Assembly: GCA_934448295.1 (NCBI GenBank) | Contig: CAKSEY010000006.1 | Location: 1 to 64,000 of the forward strand | Direction: 5' to 3' | From: an uncultured Oscillospiraceae bacterium | Lineage (GTDB): Bacteria; Bacillota; Clostridia; Oscillospirales; Ruminococcaceae | DNA: 64,000 nucleotides | In this document: positions 35,151 through 44,258 of the stretch, piece by piece | How positions within the stretch are numbered: position 1 is the first letter of the stretch | Layout: each line of letters begins with the position of its first letter | Position numbers and translations under genes: made by a program | Notes under the pieces: model-generated | The model's input: only the letters and a program-made list of their open reading frames with translations | What the model was told of the DNA's origin: nothing | Database searches by the model: none

Positions 35151-35819
35151 ATGAATAAAGACTTCCCTCGTATCATGACGCTGCTGCGTAAAGAACGGGG
35201 TCTTAGCCAGAAGCAGGCGGCTGCCGACCTTGAGGTAACTCAGGCGCTTCTGTCGCACTATGAGAACGGCAAGCGCGAATGTGGTCTTGACTTTCTGGTG
35301 CGCGCCGCTGATTATTATAACGTTTCAGTGGACTATCTGCTCGGCCGCTCGCCGATGAGCACCGGCGCTTCCGTGACTGAACAGCAGCTTCCCGAAAGCT
35401 CTGAAACTGAGAAGTACGACGGGGTACCGTCCGGGCTTACGGTGTTCTTTCAGAAAAAGCTGCTCAACAATTCAGTGGATATCCTGTTTGCGCTACTCAT
35501 CAAGGCGAAGAACACCGGGCTGTCGAAGTCAGTGTTTTCATACCTTTCGCTTGCAATATACCGCTGCTTCCGCATGATATACAGCTCCGGCAGGAGCAAC
35601 GACGAGCACGGCTTCAGTATACCCGAGGATAAGGTGGGCTCCCTTACCACAGCGGCGCTTGCCATTGAGGACGCCCGCGGCAGGTCCGCCGGGATCACCG
35701 GAGGCTCCGAGGACGAGAAGATAACCAACGCGCGTATCGAGCAGGAATTCGCAAGCAAGGCTCCCGCGCTTCTCTCAGTTGTGAACAGTGCGGAGAAAAC
35801 TCTTAACAAGCTCCAGTAA
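35151..35819 (+). CDS. XRE-family transcriptional regulator
   Basis: A 222-residue protein. Residues 8-62 form a Cro/CI-type helix-turn-helix (LLRKERGLSQKQAAADLEV, LSHYENGKREC). The C-terminal 150 residues are helical and unrecognised, with no protease or kinase motif. AAGGAGAAAATGT precedes the ATG. It is a single-gene unit with its own promoter and terminator. No phage genes are adjacent, so it looks like a host regulator. Confidence 0.85.
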   Translation: MNKDFPRIMTLLRKERGLSQKQAAADLEVTQALLSHYENGKRECGLDFLVRAADYYNVSVDYLLGRSPMSTGASVTEQQLPESSETEKYDGVPSGLTVFFQKKLLNNSVDILFALLIKAKNTGLSKSVFSYLSLAIYRCFRMIYSSGRSNDEHGFSIPEDKVGSLTTAALAIEDARGRSAGITGGSEDEKITNARIEQEFASKAPALLSVVNSAEKTLNKLQ

Positions 35820-35828
35820 ATAAACCAG

Positions 35829-35855
35829 GCTGACAGCTCCGACTGTCAGCTTTTT
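35829..35855 (+). terminator. Terminator after the XRE gene
   Basis: GCTGACAG / CTGTCAGC with a 6-base loop, followed by TTTTTATTTT. Its T-run overlaps the stop codon of the convergent flippase gene. Confidence 0.85.
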
Positions 35856-37302
35856 ATTTTGCGGCGGGGGGCTGTTTCCCGGGGGCGGGAGCCTTCCCGC
35901 TTTTGCGCTTAAAGAACAGATTCACCGCCTGGAGCGCCGTCTTGAAGTTCACCGCGCATATGGCGATGAACACCACGCAGTTGATGACGTTCTGGAGCGT
36001 TTCGTTGTCAAGGCACATTATGGAGACCGCCATGACCCCTATAAGCAGCAGGTTCAGAGCCATTTTAGGATAGTTTACCTTCATGTAGAGGTATTTCCGG
36101 GTATCTATCGCGCGGAAAATGTAAACCAGCACATAGCTTATCAGGGTGGCAAGCGCCGCGCCCAGCACTCCCATGGGGGAATTCAGCAGGATAAGATTCA
36201 GCACAACGTTGCTGACCGCGCCGATAACGCTGGAGATCAGCGAGTGAGTGGTCTTGTTGCACGCCTCGTAAATGGAGCTCAGGAAGTTGTTGAAGCTCTG
36301 GAACACCACCGCCGCGACCAAGAACGGTACATATACATACGCTCCTTCGAAGCCCTTTCCGCCGAAGAACGGCATGATTATCGGGCGGAGGACCAGCAGG
36401 ATACCTGCCGCCGCAATGTACATTACCGTCTGCATCATGCTGAAAACGTTGGAGTAGAACTCGCTTATCTTGCGGGAATTACGCTCGGAAATCGCGGACA
36501 TATGCCATGCCTGCGAGAATATTCCCACCACGATGGCGGCGAGGTTCGGGAACTTGAACGCGAAGGAATACACGCCGTTCGCGGCGCTTCCGTGTATAGC
36601 AGTGACCATGAACGTGTCCGAAACGTTGATTATCCACCACATGACCGTCGTAGGCATGAGCGGTATGCTGTAATGTATCATGGACTTCGCAAGCATTGGG
36701 TCGTTGCCGAAGGGGCGGTACTGCTTATACAGCCTTGCGCGCCATGTCAGGAAGATTATCGAGATAAGGTCGCCGAGGGACACCGACAGAACGTAGCCCA
36801 CGACCCCCAGCCTGAACACGCCCAGCAGGAGCAGGTTCAGCAGTATCACGGAGATCGTGGTGAGTATGCCGTCTATCGCGAACAGCCTTACCTTGCCCCG
36901 GGCGCGGACGTAAATGGCGCATATGCCCTTTACGCTGCCGGTGGCAACGTACATATAGATCAGCCACTGGTAGCCGCTGAGCATTGGTATCAGCCCCACC
37001 AGCGGCACCGCCGCCGCGAACAGCAAAAGCCCCACTATCGCCACGTTCAGCCCTATGGACAGGACGTGCTTGCCGTTGTTGGCTTTGTCCAGTGCATAGC
37101 GAAGCACACCCTCGTTTATCGAGAGCGTTACCACGGATATCAGCAGCGAAGAGGCGTTGATGATGTTGTTCACATCGCCGAAGCCGTCGGTGCCGAGCAT
37201 ACTGGTGTAGAATTTCAGCATTACATACACGAGTATCTTGGAGCCGAACTGACCTATCGCCAGAATTATGGTGTTGCTTGCCAGCGTCTGGTATTTATTC
37301 AT
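35854..37302 (-). CDS. Polysaccharide flippase (Wzx/MATE-like)
   Basis: A 482-residue protein with 12-14 membrane helices and a basic Pro-rich tail (KRKSGKAPAPG). The N-terminus LASNTIILAIGQFGSKILV is typical of the polysaccharide transporter branch of the MOP superfamily, which flips undecaprenyl-linked oligosaccharides. It is not in the main glycan locus but at the end of a housekeeping transcript. Substrate unknown. A stem-loop lies at 37332-37365 in the 70-base gap between tadA and this gene. Confidence 0.88.
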   Translation of the reverse strand: MNKYQTLASNTIILAIGQFGSKILVYVMLKFYTSMLGTDGFGDVNNIINASSLLISVVTLSINEGVLRYALDKANNGKHVLSIGLNVAIVGLLLFAAAVPLVGLIPMLSGYQWLIYMYVATGSVKGICAIYVRARGKVRLFAIDGILTTISVILLNLLLLGVFRLGVVGYVLSVSLGDLISIIFLTWRARLYKQYRPFGNDPMLAKSMIHYSIPLMPTTVMWWIINVSDTFMVTAIHGSAANGVYSFAFKFPNLAAIVVGIFSQAWHMSAISERNSRKISEFYSNVFSMMQTVMYIAAAGILLVLRPIIMPFFGGKGFEGAYVYVPFLVAAVVFQSFNNFLSSIYEACNKTTHSLISSVIGAVSNVVLNLILLNSPMGVLGAALATLISYVLVYIFRAIDTRKYLYMKVNYPKMALNLLLIGVMAVSIMCLDNETLQNVINCVVFIAICAVNFKTALQAVNLFFKRKSGKAPAPGKQPPAAK

Positions 37303-37372
37303 GTGTCGGATTTCTTTCGTTTATTCATGGCAATACCGTACAAAGCCGAAGCCATGTGCGGTATTTTTCATG

Positions 37373-37828
37373 TTATTTATCCCGCAGCTCCCGGAAAAAA
37401 TCCGTGAGTATCGCGCCGCACTGCTCCATCAGGATCCGGCTGCGCACGAATGGAATATGTGTAAAGCGCTCCTCGAACAGGTTCACAACCGAGGAGCACG
37501 CGCCGTTTTTGTCGTCAAACGCGCCGTATACCAGCCTTTTCAGCCGAGAGTTCATTATAGCCCCGGCGCACATGGGGCAGGGCTCCAGCGTGACGTACAG
37601 GGTGCAGCCGGTGAGCCGCCAGCTTCCCAGGGCTTTCGCCGCCTGCTCTATCGCCAGTATCTCGGCGTGGGCGGTGGGGGACTGCAGCTTCTCCCGGAGG
37701 TTGTACCCCTCGCCGATAACGCTGCCGTCCGGGGCGACGACTATCGCGCCCACCGGACACTCGCCCAGGTCGAACGCGCGCCGCGCCAGCTCCAGCGCCC
37801 TGGTCATATATTCTTCGTCCAGGGTCAT
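37373..37828 (-). CDS. tadA: tRNA-specific adenosine deaminase
   Basis: A 151-residue enzyme that converts A34 to inosine in tRNA-Arg(ACG). The zinc ligands and proton shuttle are visible: HAE (His54, Glu56) and PCPMC (Cys84, Cys87). I start at ATG 37828, behind AGGCGG, one base after the upstream stop. Its position after the P-type-ATPase-like gene suggests co-transcription. Confidence 0.93.
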   Translation of the reverse strand: MTLDEEYMTRALELARRAFDLGECPVGAIVVAPDGSVIGEGYNLREKLQSPTAHAEILAIEQAAKALGSWRLTGCTLYVTLEPCPMCAGAIMNSRLKRLVYGAFDDKNGACSSVVNLFEERFTHIPFVRSRILMEQCGAILTDFFRELRDK

Positions 37829-37829
37829 G

Positions 37830-40814
37830 TTATATCCGCCTGAACGACTGCACAATTACCGTCAGGATAAGCCATGCCGCGTTGTACGCTATTATCCAGA
37901 AGCTGTTGAGGAACGCGTAATTCTTGAACAGCGCGAAAATGAACACCAGCAGTATTCCCAGCGCAATGCCGAAAATCTCCATTATGCAGCCCAGCTTGAT
38001 ACGCTCGTTCAGCGCCTTGGCTCCGCTTATAGCGGAAGCAAGCGAGGAGAATGTGCCGTCGCAGGAAACGGCGGCGCTGCCCTTTCCGGTATATTTTGTG
38101 TGCTCGTCGAAGGCGTCGTGAGTTTCAGCGGGAAGAATGCGCACGTTCTCCGGTTCGATATCGAACAGCCCGGACACCGCGCCCTCGCTGAGCGCTCCGT
38201 CCACCGTCTTTATCAGCAGGCTGACGCCGTTTCTTGCAAGGCGGCGCACCTGCTCCTTAACCTGCGGGTTTGCGGAGAGGGTAACGAAGAACAGCATGCA
38301 CACCTCGCCGGCAACGGAGAGATATACCACCTCGTCGCCGTACTGGTTCAGCCCGGAGACCTTCTTGGTATCCGGCACAGCTATGCCGTGGGACTTCATG
38401 TGTTCGCGGGTGCCCATGAGCAGCCGCCTGCTGCCTATCCAGCCGGAGACCCCGAGACCGCTCTCATAAACGCAGTTGGAGACCTTTTTCAGCAGCGCAG
38501 GCTGATAGTTCAGCATATTGAACAGCGGGTCGGCGAGAATGCTGTCGGACGCCACCGCCAGGCTCGCGCCGAGGATTATAGCCTCGTCCAGCGTGATGGA
38601 GGGCGAACCGCCGCTGCCGTTTTTGTTGTAGTACATATTCCGGACGGAAACGGAGCCTGTCGGGAACAGGGTCTTTGCCTCCACCAGAACGGAATTTACA
38701 TCGCTGAAATCCTCGGCGGCGCTGCACCCGAGGATAGCCGCCCGGCGCTGTCCGGTCTTTCTGGAAGCGCTGAGCATGGGCAGCATTACGATGAGCGCCC
38801 CGGTGAATGTCGCGCCCATGCAGAGCACGGCGGAGAACACCGTTGCCGCGAACGACCACTGATTCATTACGTTGACGTTTCCGGATTCAACAAAGAAGCC
38901 TATCGCGCCGCCGACTACTGAAAGTCCCAGCGTGATGGGGGTGAGGATCCGGGAAAGCCTGTCGGAAGCGTCCTCGCAGTAGGTGGAGATGATGAAGTCG
39001 CAGAGCATTTCCGTCTTATGCATGGACGCCACCACCGGGAAGCCCTCCACAGCGCCCCGGGCAAGCTGCTCCGCGTCCTCGCCGTCGGTGTATTCCACAA
39101 AATACTTCTCGCTGTCGCCGGAGATGAACCGGAAGTTGTTCTTTGCGGCGTGCACGGTGCAAAGCTTCGAAATGGTGTTGAAGCACAGCCCGAGCATGGA
39201 AACCAGCAGGTAGGAGAACGAGCGGTTCATGGCGAGGTAGTTGGTTTCCGCCAGATACATTACTATGGCGCAGAGCGCGCCGATATGCGCCAGGGAGCAC
39301 AGCGTGTCGCCGTCCGGCTTGCCTTTTATCAGGCGGGAGAAGCCGTTGGTGATAACGCTGGAGCACGCTCCGAAGCTCAGTATGCCTATGGTGAGGTTGG
39401 TGTAGAGGAAGATATCCGGCTTTATCAGCTCGTTGAGGATCGGCACGGAATCTATCTTGAAGAAGTAGAATATTGCAGCCACGGCCGCCGCAGCGGTCAG
39501 CAGCAGGAGGATCCCCAGACGGCCAGCTAGCCCCTTTCCGGCTTTGCCAAGGCGGTCTATTATGACGGTCTCATCGTCCAGGTCGATTATCTCGTCCTTT
39601 TCTTCTTCCTCGTCGTCCTCAGGCTCCTCCTCGTTTTCGTCTATTTCATCGTCGATATCCTGGAGCATGAAGTTTGACACGCGGCGCTTTTTCCTTGCGG
39701 CGAGAGCCTCCGCTTCGCGCACCGCCTGCACCGGGTCGGACTTCGGCAGAATACTGGTGTCGATTATCTTTTTGTCGTAGTCTATGTTGAGGGAACGCGG
39801 CGGCACCGCCTTCTGACCCTCGATATCGGACAGGGTGAGGGTGCGCTCCTCGGCGATGTTTTTCTCGCGCTGCTCCTTCAGCTTCTGGTTGAGGGAAGCG
39901 ACAAGCGCCTCGCTGCCGCGGTTTTCCTTTTCCGATTTCTTCTGCGCGCCCGGGGTGAACAGAACCTCGTCCGCCCTGGACGGGTGCTTCTTGCGGCTGG
40001 TGACGGGGGAGTATTCCTTGACCCGCTCCACCTCTCCGCTGGACATCTTTTTCAGGTCGTTGCCGGAAACCGCCAGGGTGTCCCCGATCTCATCGGATGG
40101 CGCTGCGGAGTTTTTCAGCTCGTCCACTGCCTTTTCGCGGGATTCCATCGGATTGAGCGAATCCAGGAGATCCTCCGGCTCCTCGGCTGCCTTGTCGGCG
40201 GCGAGAAGCGCGCGGTTTATTTCCTCGATGCGCTTCATCTTTTTGAGCTGTTGGGTCTCCGTGGTCACAAGGTCGCTGCGGGTGTGGAAAATTATGTCGT
40301 CGTCCGCAGCCCCGGTGACTGTGGGCTTTACAAAGGGCTTAACGTGCTCGTCCTCGGGCTGAACCTCCTTGGCAAAGAGCTTCGAAGCCTCCTGCGGCGA
40401 GGAAAGCTCGCCGGTGTAGCCGGAGTGCTCCCTGCGGTTAGCGGAGAACTGAATGTTTTCTGCGGCGGGCTGCGCTTCAATGCGCTCGCTGCCGCGCTTT
40501 TCCTCTTCGGCGCGGAGCTTCGCTTCCTTTTCGCGGCGCTTTGCCTCCTCCTCTTCCTTTTTTCGGTCAAGGCGGGCGCGGCGCTGCTCTGAGTTCTCGG
40601 AGGCGCGGCGGATATTTTCAGCCCGGCGGCGGATCTCCTCTTCCTCGGAGATCTCCTCTTCGGGCTTTTCCTCAGGCATGCGGGTGGAGCTGTGGAGGTA
40701 GCCCTGGAGCTCGTCCCCGATTATTTCGGTGACGCTTTCGGTGGATTTGGGCGCGTCGCCGCGTTTGTGGTCTATTTCTGCCAGAATATCGTCAATGCTG
40801 TACTTGTCAGACAT
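37830..40814 (-). CDS. Degenerate P-type-ATPase-like membrane protein with long disordered N-terminus
   Basis: A 994-residue protein. Residues 1-428 are highly charged, low-complexity and cytoplasmic (EEEIRRRAENIRRAS). About six to eight membrane helices follow, from residue 430. The later part lines up with heavy-metal P-type ATPases such as the CopA encoded next door, but key motifs are altered: VALDKTGT is VLVEAKTLF (about residue 710), the TGD region is KTVDGALSEG (about 867), and GDGxNDA is absent. It probably cannot form the phospho-aspartate, so a regulatory or structural role is inferred. Gene order: rlmB upstream, tadA downstream. Confidence 0.7.
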   Translation of the reverse strand: MSDKYSIDDILAEIDHKRGDAPKSTESVTEIIGDELQGYLHSSTRMPEEKPEEEISEEEEIRRRAENIRRASENSEQRRARLDRKKEEEEAKRREKEAKLRAEEEKRGSERIEAQPAAENIQFSANRREHSGYTGELSSPQEASKLFAKEVQPEDEHVKPFVKPTVTGAADDDIIFHTRSDLVTTETQQLKKMKRIEEINRALLAADKAAEEPEDLLDSLNPMESREKAVDELKNSAAPSDEIGDTLAVSGNDLKKMSSGEVERVKEYSPVTSRKKHPSRADEVLFTPGAQKKSEKENRGSEALVASLNQKLKEQREKNIAEERTLTLSDIEGQKAVPPRSLNIDYDKKIIDTSILPKSDPVQAVREAEALAARKKRRVSNFMLQDIDDEIDENEEEPEDDEEEEKDEIIDLDDETVIIDRLGKAGKGLAGRLGILLLLTAAAAVAAIFYFFKIDSVPILNELIKPDIFLYTNLTIGILSFGACSSVITNGFSRLIKGKPDGDTLCSLAHIGALCAIVMYLAETNYLAMNRSFSYLLVSMLGLCFNTISKLCTVHAAKNNFRFISGDSEKYFVEYTDGEDAEQLARGAVEGFPVVASMHKTEMLCDFIISTYCEDASDRLSRILTPITLGLSVVGGAIGFFVESGNVNVMNQWSFAATVFSAVLCMGATFTGALIVMLPMLSASRKTGQRRAAILGCSAAEDFSDVNSVLVEAKTLFPTGSVSVRNMYYNKNGSGGSPSITLDEAIILGASLAVASDSILADPLFNMLNYQPALLKKVSNCVYESGLGVSGWIGSRRLLMGTREHMKSHGIAVPDTKKVSGLNQYGDEVVYLSVAGEVCMLFFVTLSANPQVKEQVRRLARNGVSLLIKTVDGALSEGAVSGLFDIEPENVRILPAETHDAFDEHTKYTGKGSAAVSCDGTFSSLASAISGAKALNERIKLGCIMEIFGIALGILLVFIFALFKNYAFLNSFWIIAYNAAWLILTVIVQSFRRI

Positions 40815-40842
40815 TTATCTCTCTCCTATATTTTATGCGGTA

Positions 40843-41571
40843 TCAGCGGCGCTTTACTACTTCGTACATGAGTATCCCGGCTGAGACCGATGCGTTGAGC
40901 GAATTTACCCTGCCGAACATGGGCAGCGACAGTATCATGTCGCAGTTCTCGCGGACGAGCCTGCCCAGCCCGAAGCCCTCGCTGCCGATAACCAGCGCCA
41001 CTGCGCCGGAAAGGTCGGCCTTGTCGTAGGGGGTGCCGTCGGCCTCCATGCCGTAGACCCACACGCCCTTTTCTTTCAGGCGCTTAATGGTGTCCACGAG
41101 GTTTGCGACCCGCGCGACCTTAAGCCACGCCGCCGCCCCGGCGGAGGTCTTGAAAACCGTGGCGTTGAGGGAGGCGCTGCGGCGCTTCGGGATTATCAGC
41201 CCGTCCGCCCCCGCCGCTTCCGCGGTGCGGATTATCGCGCCGAGGTTGTGCGGGTCCTCTATTTCGTCCGCGATGATTATAAACGGAGGTTTTCCGCGCT
41301 CCTGTGCAGCCGCAAGGATATCCTCCACGGTGGAGTAGGAAGCCGAGGCAAGCTCTGCGGCGGTGCCGCCGTGCTTCGGGGTGCCGCATATCGCGGTCAG
41401 CTTCTCGTCGCTTACTTCCTTGATAACAACGCCGTTTTTCTTCGCCAGGGCGATCACTTTTCCAAGGGCAGCGCCATTCTGGACGTAAACGGTGTCCAGC
41501 TCCCTGCCGGAGCTGAGGGTCTCGGTCACGGCATTCTTGCCGTAGATGATATTGTTTTCCTGATTATCCAT
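40843..41571 (-). CDS. rlmB: 23S rRNA 2'-O-methyltransferase, RlmB/TrmH family
   Basis: A 242-residue SPOUT-fold enzyme. The N-terminus IIYGKNAVTETL is the substrate-binding domain start, and the three SPOUT motifs appear as EDPHNLGAIIRTAEAAG, IGSEGFGLGRLV and SLNASVSAGILMYE. It methylates a guanosine ribose in 23S rRNA (G2251 in E. coli RlmB); other TrmH-group targets are possible. It is the first gene of its transcript behind the promoter at 41633-41661. Confidence 0.92.
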   Translation of the reverse strand: MDNQENNIIYGKNAVTETLSSGRELDTVYVQNGAALGKVIALAKKNGVVIKEVSDEKLTAICGTPKHGGTAAELASASYSTVEDILAAAQERGKPPFIIIADEIEDPHNLGAIIRTAEAAGADGLIIPKRRSASLNATVFKTSAGAAAWLKVARVANLVDTIKRLKEKGVWVYGMEADGTPYDKADLSGAVALVIGSEGFGLGRLVRENCDMILSLPMFGRVNSLNASVSAGILMYEVVKRR

Positions 41572-41632
41572 TATGATTCCTTTGTATATAATAATGTAAT
41601 ATATGAGTTCCGCGCATTGATATACATATTAC

Positions 41633-41661
41633 ATTATATCACATTTCTATCTGTATTGCAA
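41633..41661 (-). promoter_or_regulatory. Sigma-A promoter of the rlmB operon
   Basis: On the minus strand TTGCAA (41661-41656), a 17-base spacer and TATAAT (41638-41633). It should drive rlmB, the ATPase-like gene and tadA. Confidence 0.75.
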
Positions 41662-41696
41662 CCCGCCCGGCGGCTATTTAAGTGAAAATTTAGTGA

Positions 41697-41724
41697 CAAA
41701 AAGAGGGAGCACCGAAGCTCCCCC
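41697..41724 (-). terminator. Terminator of the csoR-copA unit
   Basis: On the minus strand GGGAGC / GCTCCC with a 6-base loop containing TTCG, followed by TC and a T-run. It lies 22 bases past the copA stop. Confidence 0.78.
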
Positions 41725-41745
41725 CAGAGTATTATCGGCGATAAA

Positions 41746-41949
41746 TCAGCCGACCACCTTATAATCCTTGTCCTCGACCGCCTTTTTCAGCGTTTCGAAC
41801 GGAGTATCAGCCGACAGCTTGACTACCGCCGTGCCCTTTTCGTGGCTGACCTCTGCGCTTACGACATTGGGGACGGCCTCCAGCGCCTTCTTTACAGTCG
41901 CCTCGCAGTGACTGCACATCATGCCTTCGATTTTCATTGTAACTTCCAT
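41746..41949 (-). CDS. Possible free CopZ chaperone from an internal start in copA
   Basis: Inside the copA frame, AAGGAGG (41964-41958) stands 8 bases before ATG 41949. Starting there gives a 67-residue protein, the normal size of CopZ, with MKIEGMMCSHC as the copper-binding motif. The strength and spacing of this site are those of a true gene start. Either copA and copZ fused by loss of a stop, or both the fused and free forms are made. The second option is inference. Confidence 0.55.
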   Translation of the reverse strand: MEVTMKIEGMMCSHCEATVKKALEAVPNVVSAEVSHEKGTAVVKLSADTPFETLKKAVEDKDYKVVG

Positions 41950-44238
41950 TGATTTTTCCTCCTTGTGCTTGTGGTGTATATTCCTGTCGCGCGCCGGGCT
42001 GTGCACCTTCACGAGATTCAGCCGCAGTGCGTTGGTGACTACGCAGAAGCTCGAAAGGCTCATTGCCGCCGCGCCGAACATCGGGTTAAGGCTCCAGCCG
42101 AACAGGTTCACGAAAACTCCCGCCGCCAGCGGAATACCGATGGTGTTGTAGATGAACGCCCAGAACAGGTTCTCCTTGATGTTAGTGAGGGTAGCCCGGC
42201 TGAGCCGCACCGCCGCCGGAACGTCCGTCAGCCTGCTGTTCATGAGAACCACGTCCGCCGCGTCTATCGCGATATCCGTGCCGGCGCCGATGGCTATTCC
42301 TATATCAGCGCGGGTGAGGGCGGGCGCGTCGTTTATTCCATCGCCGACCATAGCGACCTTACCCTGAGATTTAAGGCTGCGGATAACCGCTTCCTTGCCG
42401 TCCGGGAGCACTCCGGCTATTACCTCGTCAACTCCCGCCTGAGCGCCTATCGCCCGGGCGGTGCGCTCGTTGTCGCCGGTGAGCATTACAACGCGTATCC
42501 CCATATTGCGGAGCTGTTTTATCGCCTCGGGGCTTTCGGGCTTGATAACGTCCGCCACCGCGATTATTCCGAGCAGCTTTCCGTCACGGCTGAAGCACAG
42601 CGGGGTCTTTCCCATGCTGGAAAGCCTGTCGGCTTCGTCAAGAAGCTGCTTCGGGATATCCGCGTTTTCTGAGATGAACTTAACGCTGCCGCCCAGGAGC
42701 TTCGCGCCGCCTGACACTGCGGAAAGCCCGTTGCCGGGCAGGGCGGAGAACTCCTCGGCGGAGCCGGGAGCGATGTTTTCCTCGGCGCAGCGCTTCATCA
42801 CCGCCGCCGCCAGCGGGTGCTCGCTGCGGGATTCCAGCGTGCAGGCGCAGGTCAGCAGCTCCTTTTCGGTGATCCCGTTGGCGGGTATTATGTCGGTGAC
42901 TGCGGGTTCTCCCTTTGTGATAGTTCCGGTCTTGTCCAGCGCCACAACGCTGACCTTTCCGATCTCCTCAAGCGAAACGGCGGTCTTGAACAGGATGCCG
43001 TTCTTTGCGCCCATTCCGCTGCCCACCATTATCGCCACAGGAGTTGCAAGACCCAGCGCGCAGGGGCAGCTTATAACCAGCACGGAGATTCCCCGCGCCA
43101 GCGCGTAACCCACCGTCTGGCCGCACAGCAGCCACACCGCGATGGTGACTAACGCAATGCCGATGACCACCGGCACGAAAACGCCGGAGACCTTGTCCGC
43201 CAGCTTCGCGATAGGGGCTTTGGTCGCCGCCGCGTCGCTCACCATACGGATTATCTTGGACAGCGCGGTATCTCCGCCCACCTGAGTCGCGCGGCACTGC
43301 ATATAGCCGGAAAGGTTTATCGTTGCCGCTGAAACCTTGTCCCCGGGAGCCTTGTCCACCGGAATACTCTCGCCGGTCAGCGCGGATTCGTTGACGGCGC
43401 TGCCGCCCTCGGCGACTACTCCGTCGGCGGGAATGCTCTCGCCTGGGCGCACCGCGAATATATCCCCGACATTGAGCTGCTCTATCGGAACGGTCTGCTC
43501 CTTTCCGTTCCGCACGACCACCGCCGTTGTCGGCGCAAGCTTCATCAGGGAGTTCAGCGCGTCCGTGGTCTTTCCCTTGGAGCGCGCCTCCAGCATTTTG
43601 CCCACGGTTATCAGCGTGAGTATCATCGCGGCGGATTCAAAGTAGAATTCCTCCATCCACGGCATTGCCGCCTCAGCGCCGCCGTGGAGCTGCGCGTCAG
43701 TCATTGCGAACAGCGCGTAGGCGCTGTACCCGAACGCCGCAGTGGCTCCTAGCGCCACCAGAGTGTCCATGTTCGGCGCGCCCTTGAACAGCGCCCTGAA
43801 TCCGCTGATAAAGAACTTCTGGTTTATCACCATTACCGCCGCCGTCAGCAGGAGCTGTATAAGCCCCATCGCCACATGATTCCCCTCCAGGAACGGCGGC
43901 AGCGGGAATCCCCACATCATGTGCCCCATTGAGAAGTACATCAGTATTATCAGGAACACAAGCGAGGCTATAAGCCGGTGCTTCATGGAGCGGAAAGCGT
44001 CCTGCCGGGCGCTCCCGGCGGGCTTTTCTGCGGGCTTCGCTCCCTTTTCGGAAGCGCCGTAGCCCGCCGCCTCAACCGCTGAGATTATCTCCGCCGGGGA
44101 AGCCGTCCCCTCAACGCCCATTGAATTCGTGAGCAGGTTCACCGAGCAGGACGTAACCCCGGGGAGCTTTGAAACTGCTTTTTCGACCCGGGCGCTGCAC
44201 GCGGCGCAGCTCATTCCGGTCACATCATATTGCTTCAT
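41746..44238 (-). CDS. copA: Copper-exporting P-type ATPase with CopZ-like C-terminal domain
   Basis: An 830-residue P1B ATPase that pumps Cu(I) out of the cell. It has an N-terminal HMA domain with GMSCAAC, eight membrane helices, the CPC ion site in VISCPCALGLATP (about residue 393), the phosphorylation motif DKTGTITKG (about 431) and GDGINDAPAL. After a His-rich linker, residues 764-830 form a second HMA domain with GMMCSHC. A C-terminal HMA domain is unusual. It lies 20 bases after csoR, in a copper-inducible operon. Confidence 0.96.
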   Translation of the reverse strand: MKQYDVTGMSCAACSARVEKAVSKLPGVTSCSVNLLTNSMGVEGTASPAEIISAVEAAGYGASEKGAKPAEKPAGSARQDAFRSMKHRLIASLVFLIILMYFSMGHMMWGFPLPPFLEGNHVAMGLIQLLLTAAVMVINQKFFISGFRALFKGAPNMDTLVALGATAAFGYSAYALFAMTDAQLHGGAEAAMPWMEEFYFESAAMILTLITVGKMLEARSKGKTTDALNSLMKLAPTTAVVVRNGKEQTVPIEQLNVGDIFAVRPGESIPADGVVAEGGSAVNESALTGESIPVDKAPGDKVSAATINLSGYMQCRATQVGGDTALSKIIRMVSDAAATKAPIAKLADKVSGVFVPVVIGIALVTIAVWLLCGQTVGYALARGISVLVISCPCALGLATPVAIMVGSGMGAKNGILFKTAVSLEEIGKVSVVALDKTGTITKGEPAVTDIIPANGITEKELLTCACTLESRSEHPLAAAVMKRCAEENIAPGSAEEFSALPGNGLSAVSGGAKLLGGSVKFISENADIPKQLLDEADRLSSMGKTPLCFSRDGKLLGIIAVADVIKPESPEAIKQLRNMGIRVVMLTGDNERTARAIGAQAGVDEVIAGVLPDGKEAVIRSLKSQGKVAMVGDGINDAPALTRADIGIAIGAGTDIAIDAADVVLMNSRLTDVPAAVRLSRATLTNIKENLFWAFIYNTIGIPLAAGVFVNLFGWSLNPMFGAAAMSLSSFCVVTNALRLNLVKVHSPARDRNIHHKHKEEKSMEVTMKIEGMMCSHCEATVKKALEAVPNVVSAEVSHEKGTAVVKLSADTPFETLKKAVEDKDYKVVG

Positions 44239-44258
44239 ATCTTGCCTTTCTGTTTGTT

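Noticed and set aside
37332..37365. Stem-loop AATACCG/CGGTATT between tadA and the flippase gene
   Set aside because: Its T-run lies on the plus strand, where there is no gene to terminate. I could not assign it a function on the minus strand.
36244..37407. Long plus-strand reading frame opposite the flippase gene
   Set aside because: It mirrors the flippase codons, lacks a ribosome-binding site and gives a His/Tyr/Arg-rich protein with no recognisable features.
37278..38921. 547-codon plus-strand frame across tadA and the ATPase-like gene
   Set aside because: It runs antisense through two well-supported genes and arises from their GC-rich codon pattern.
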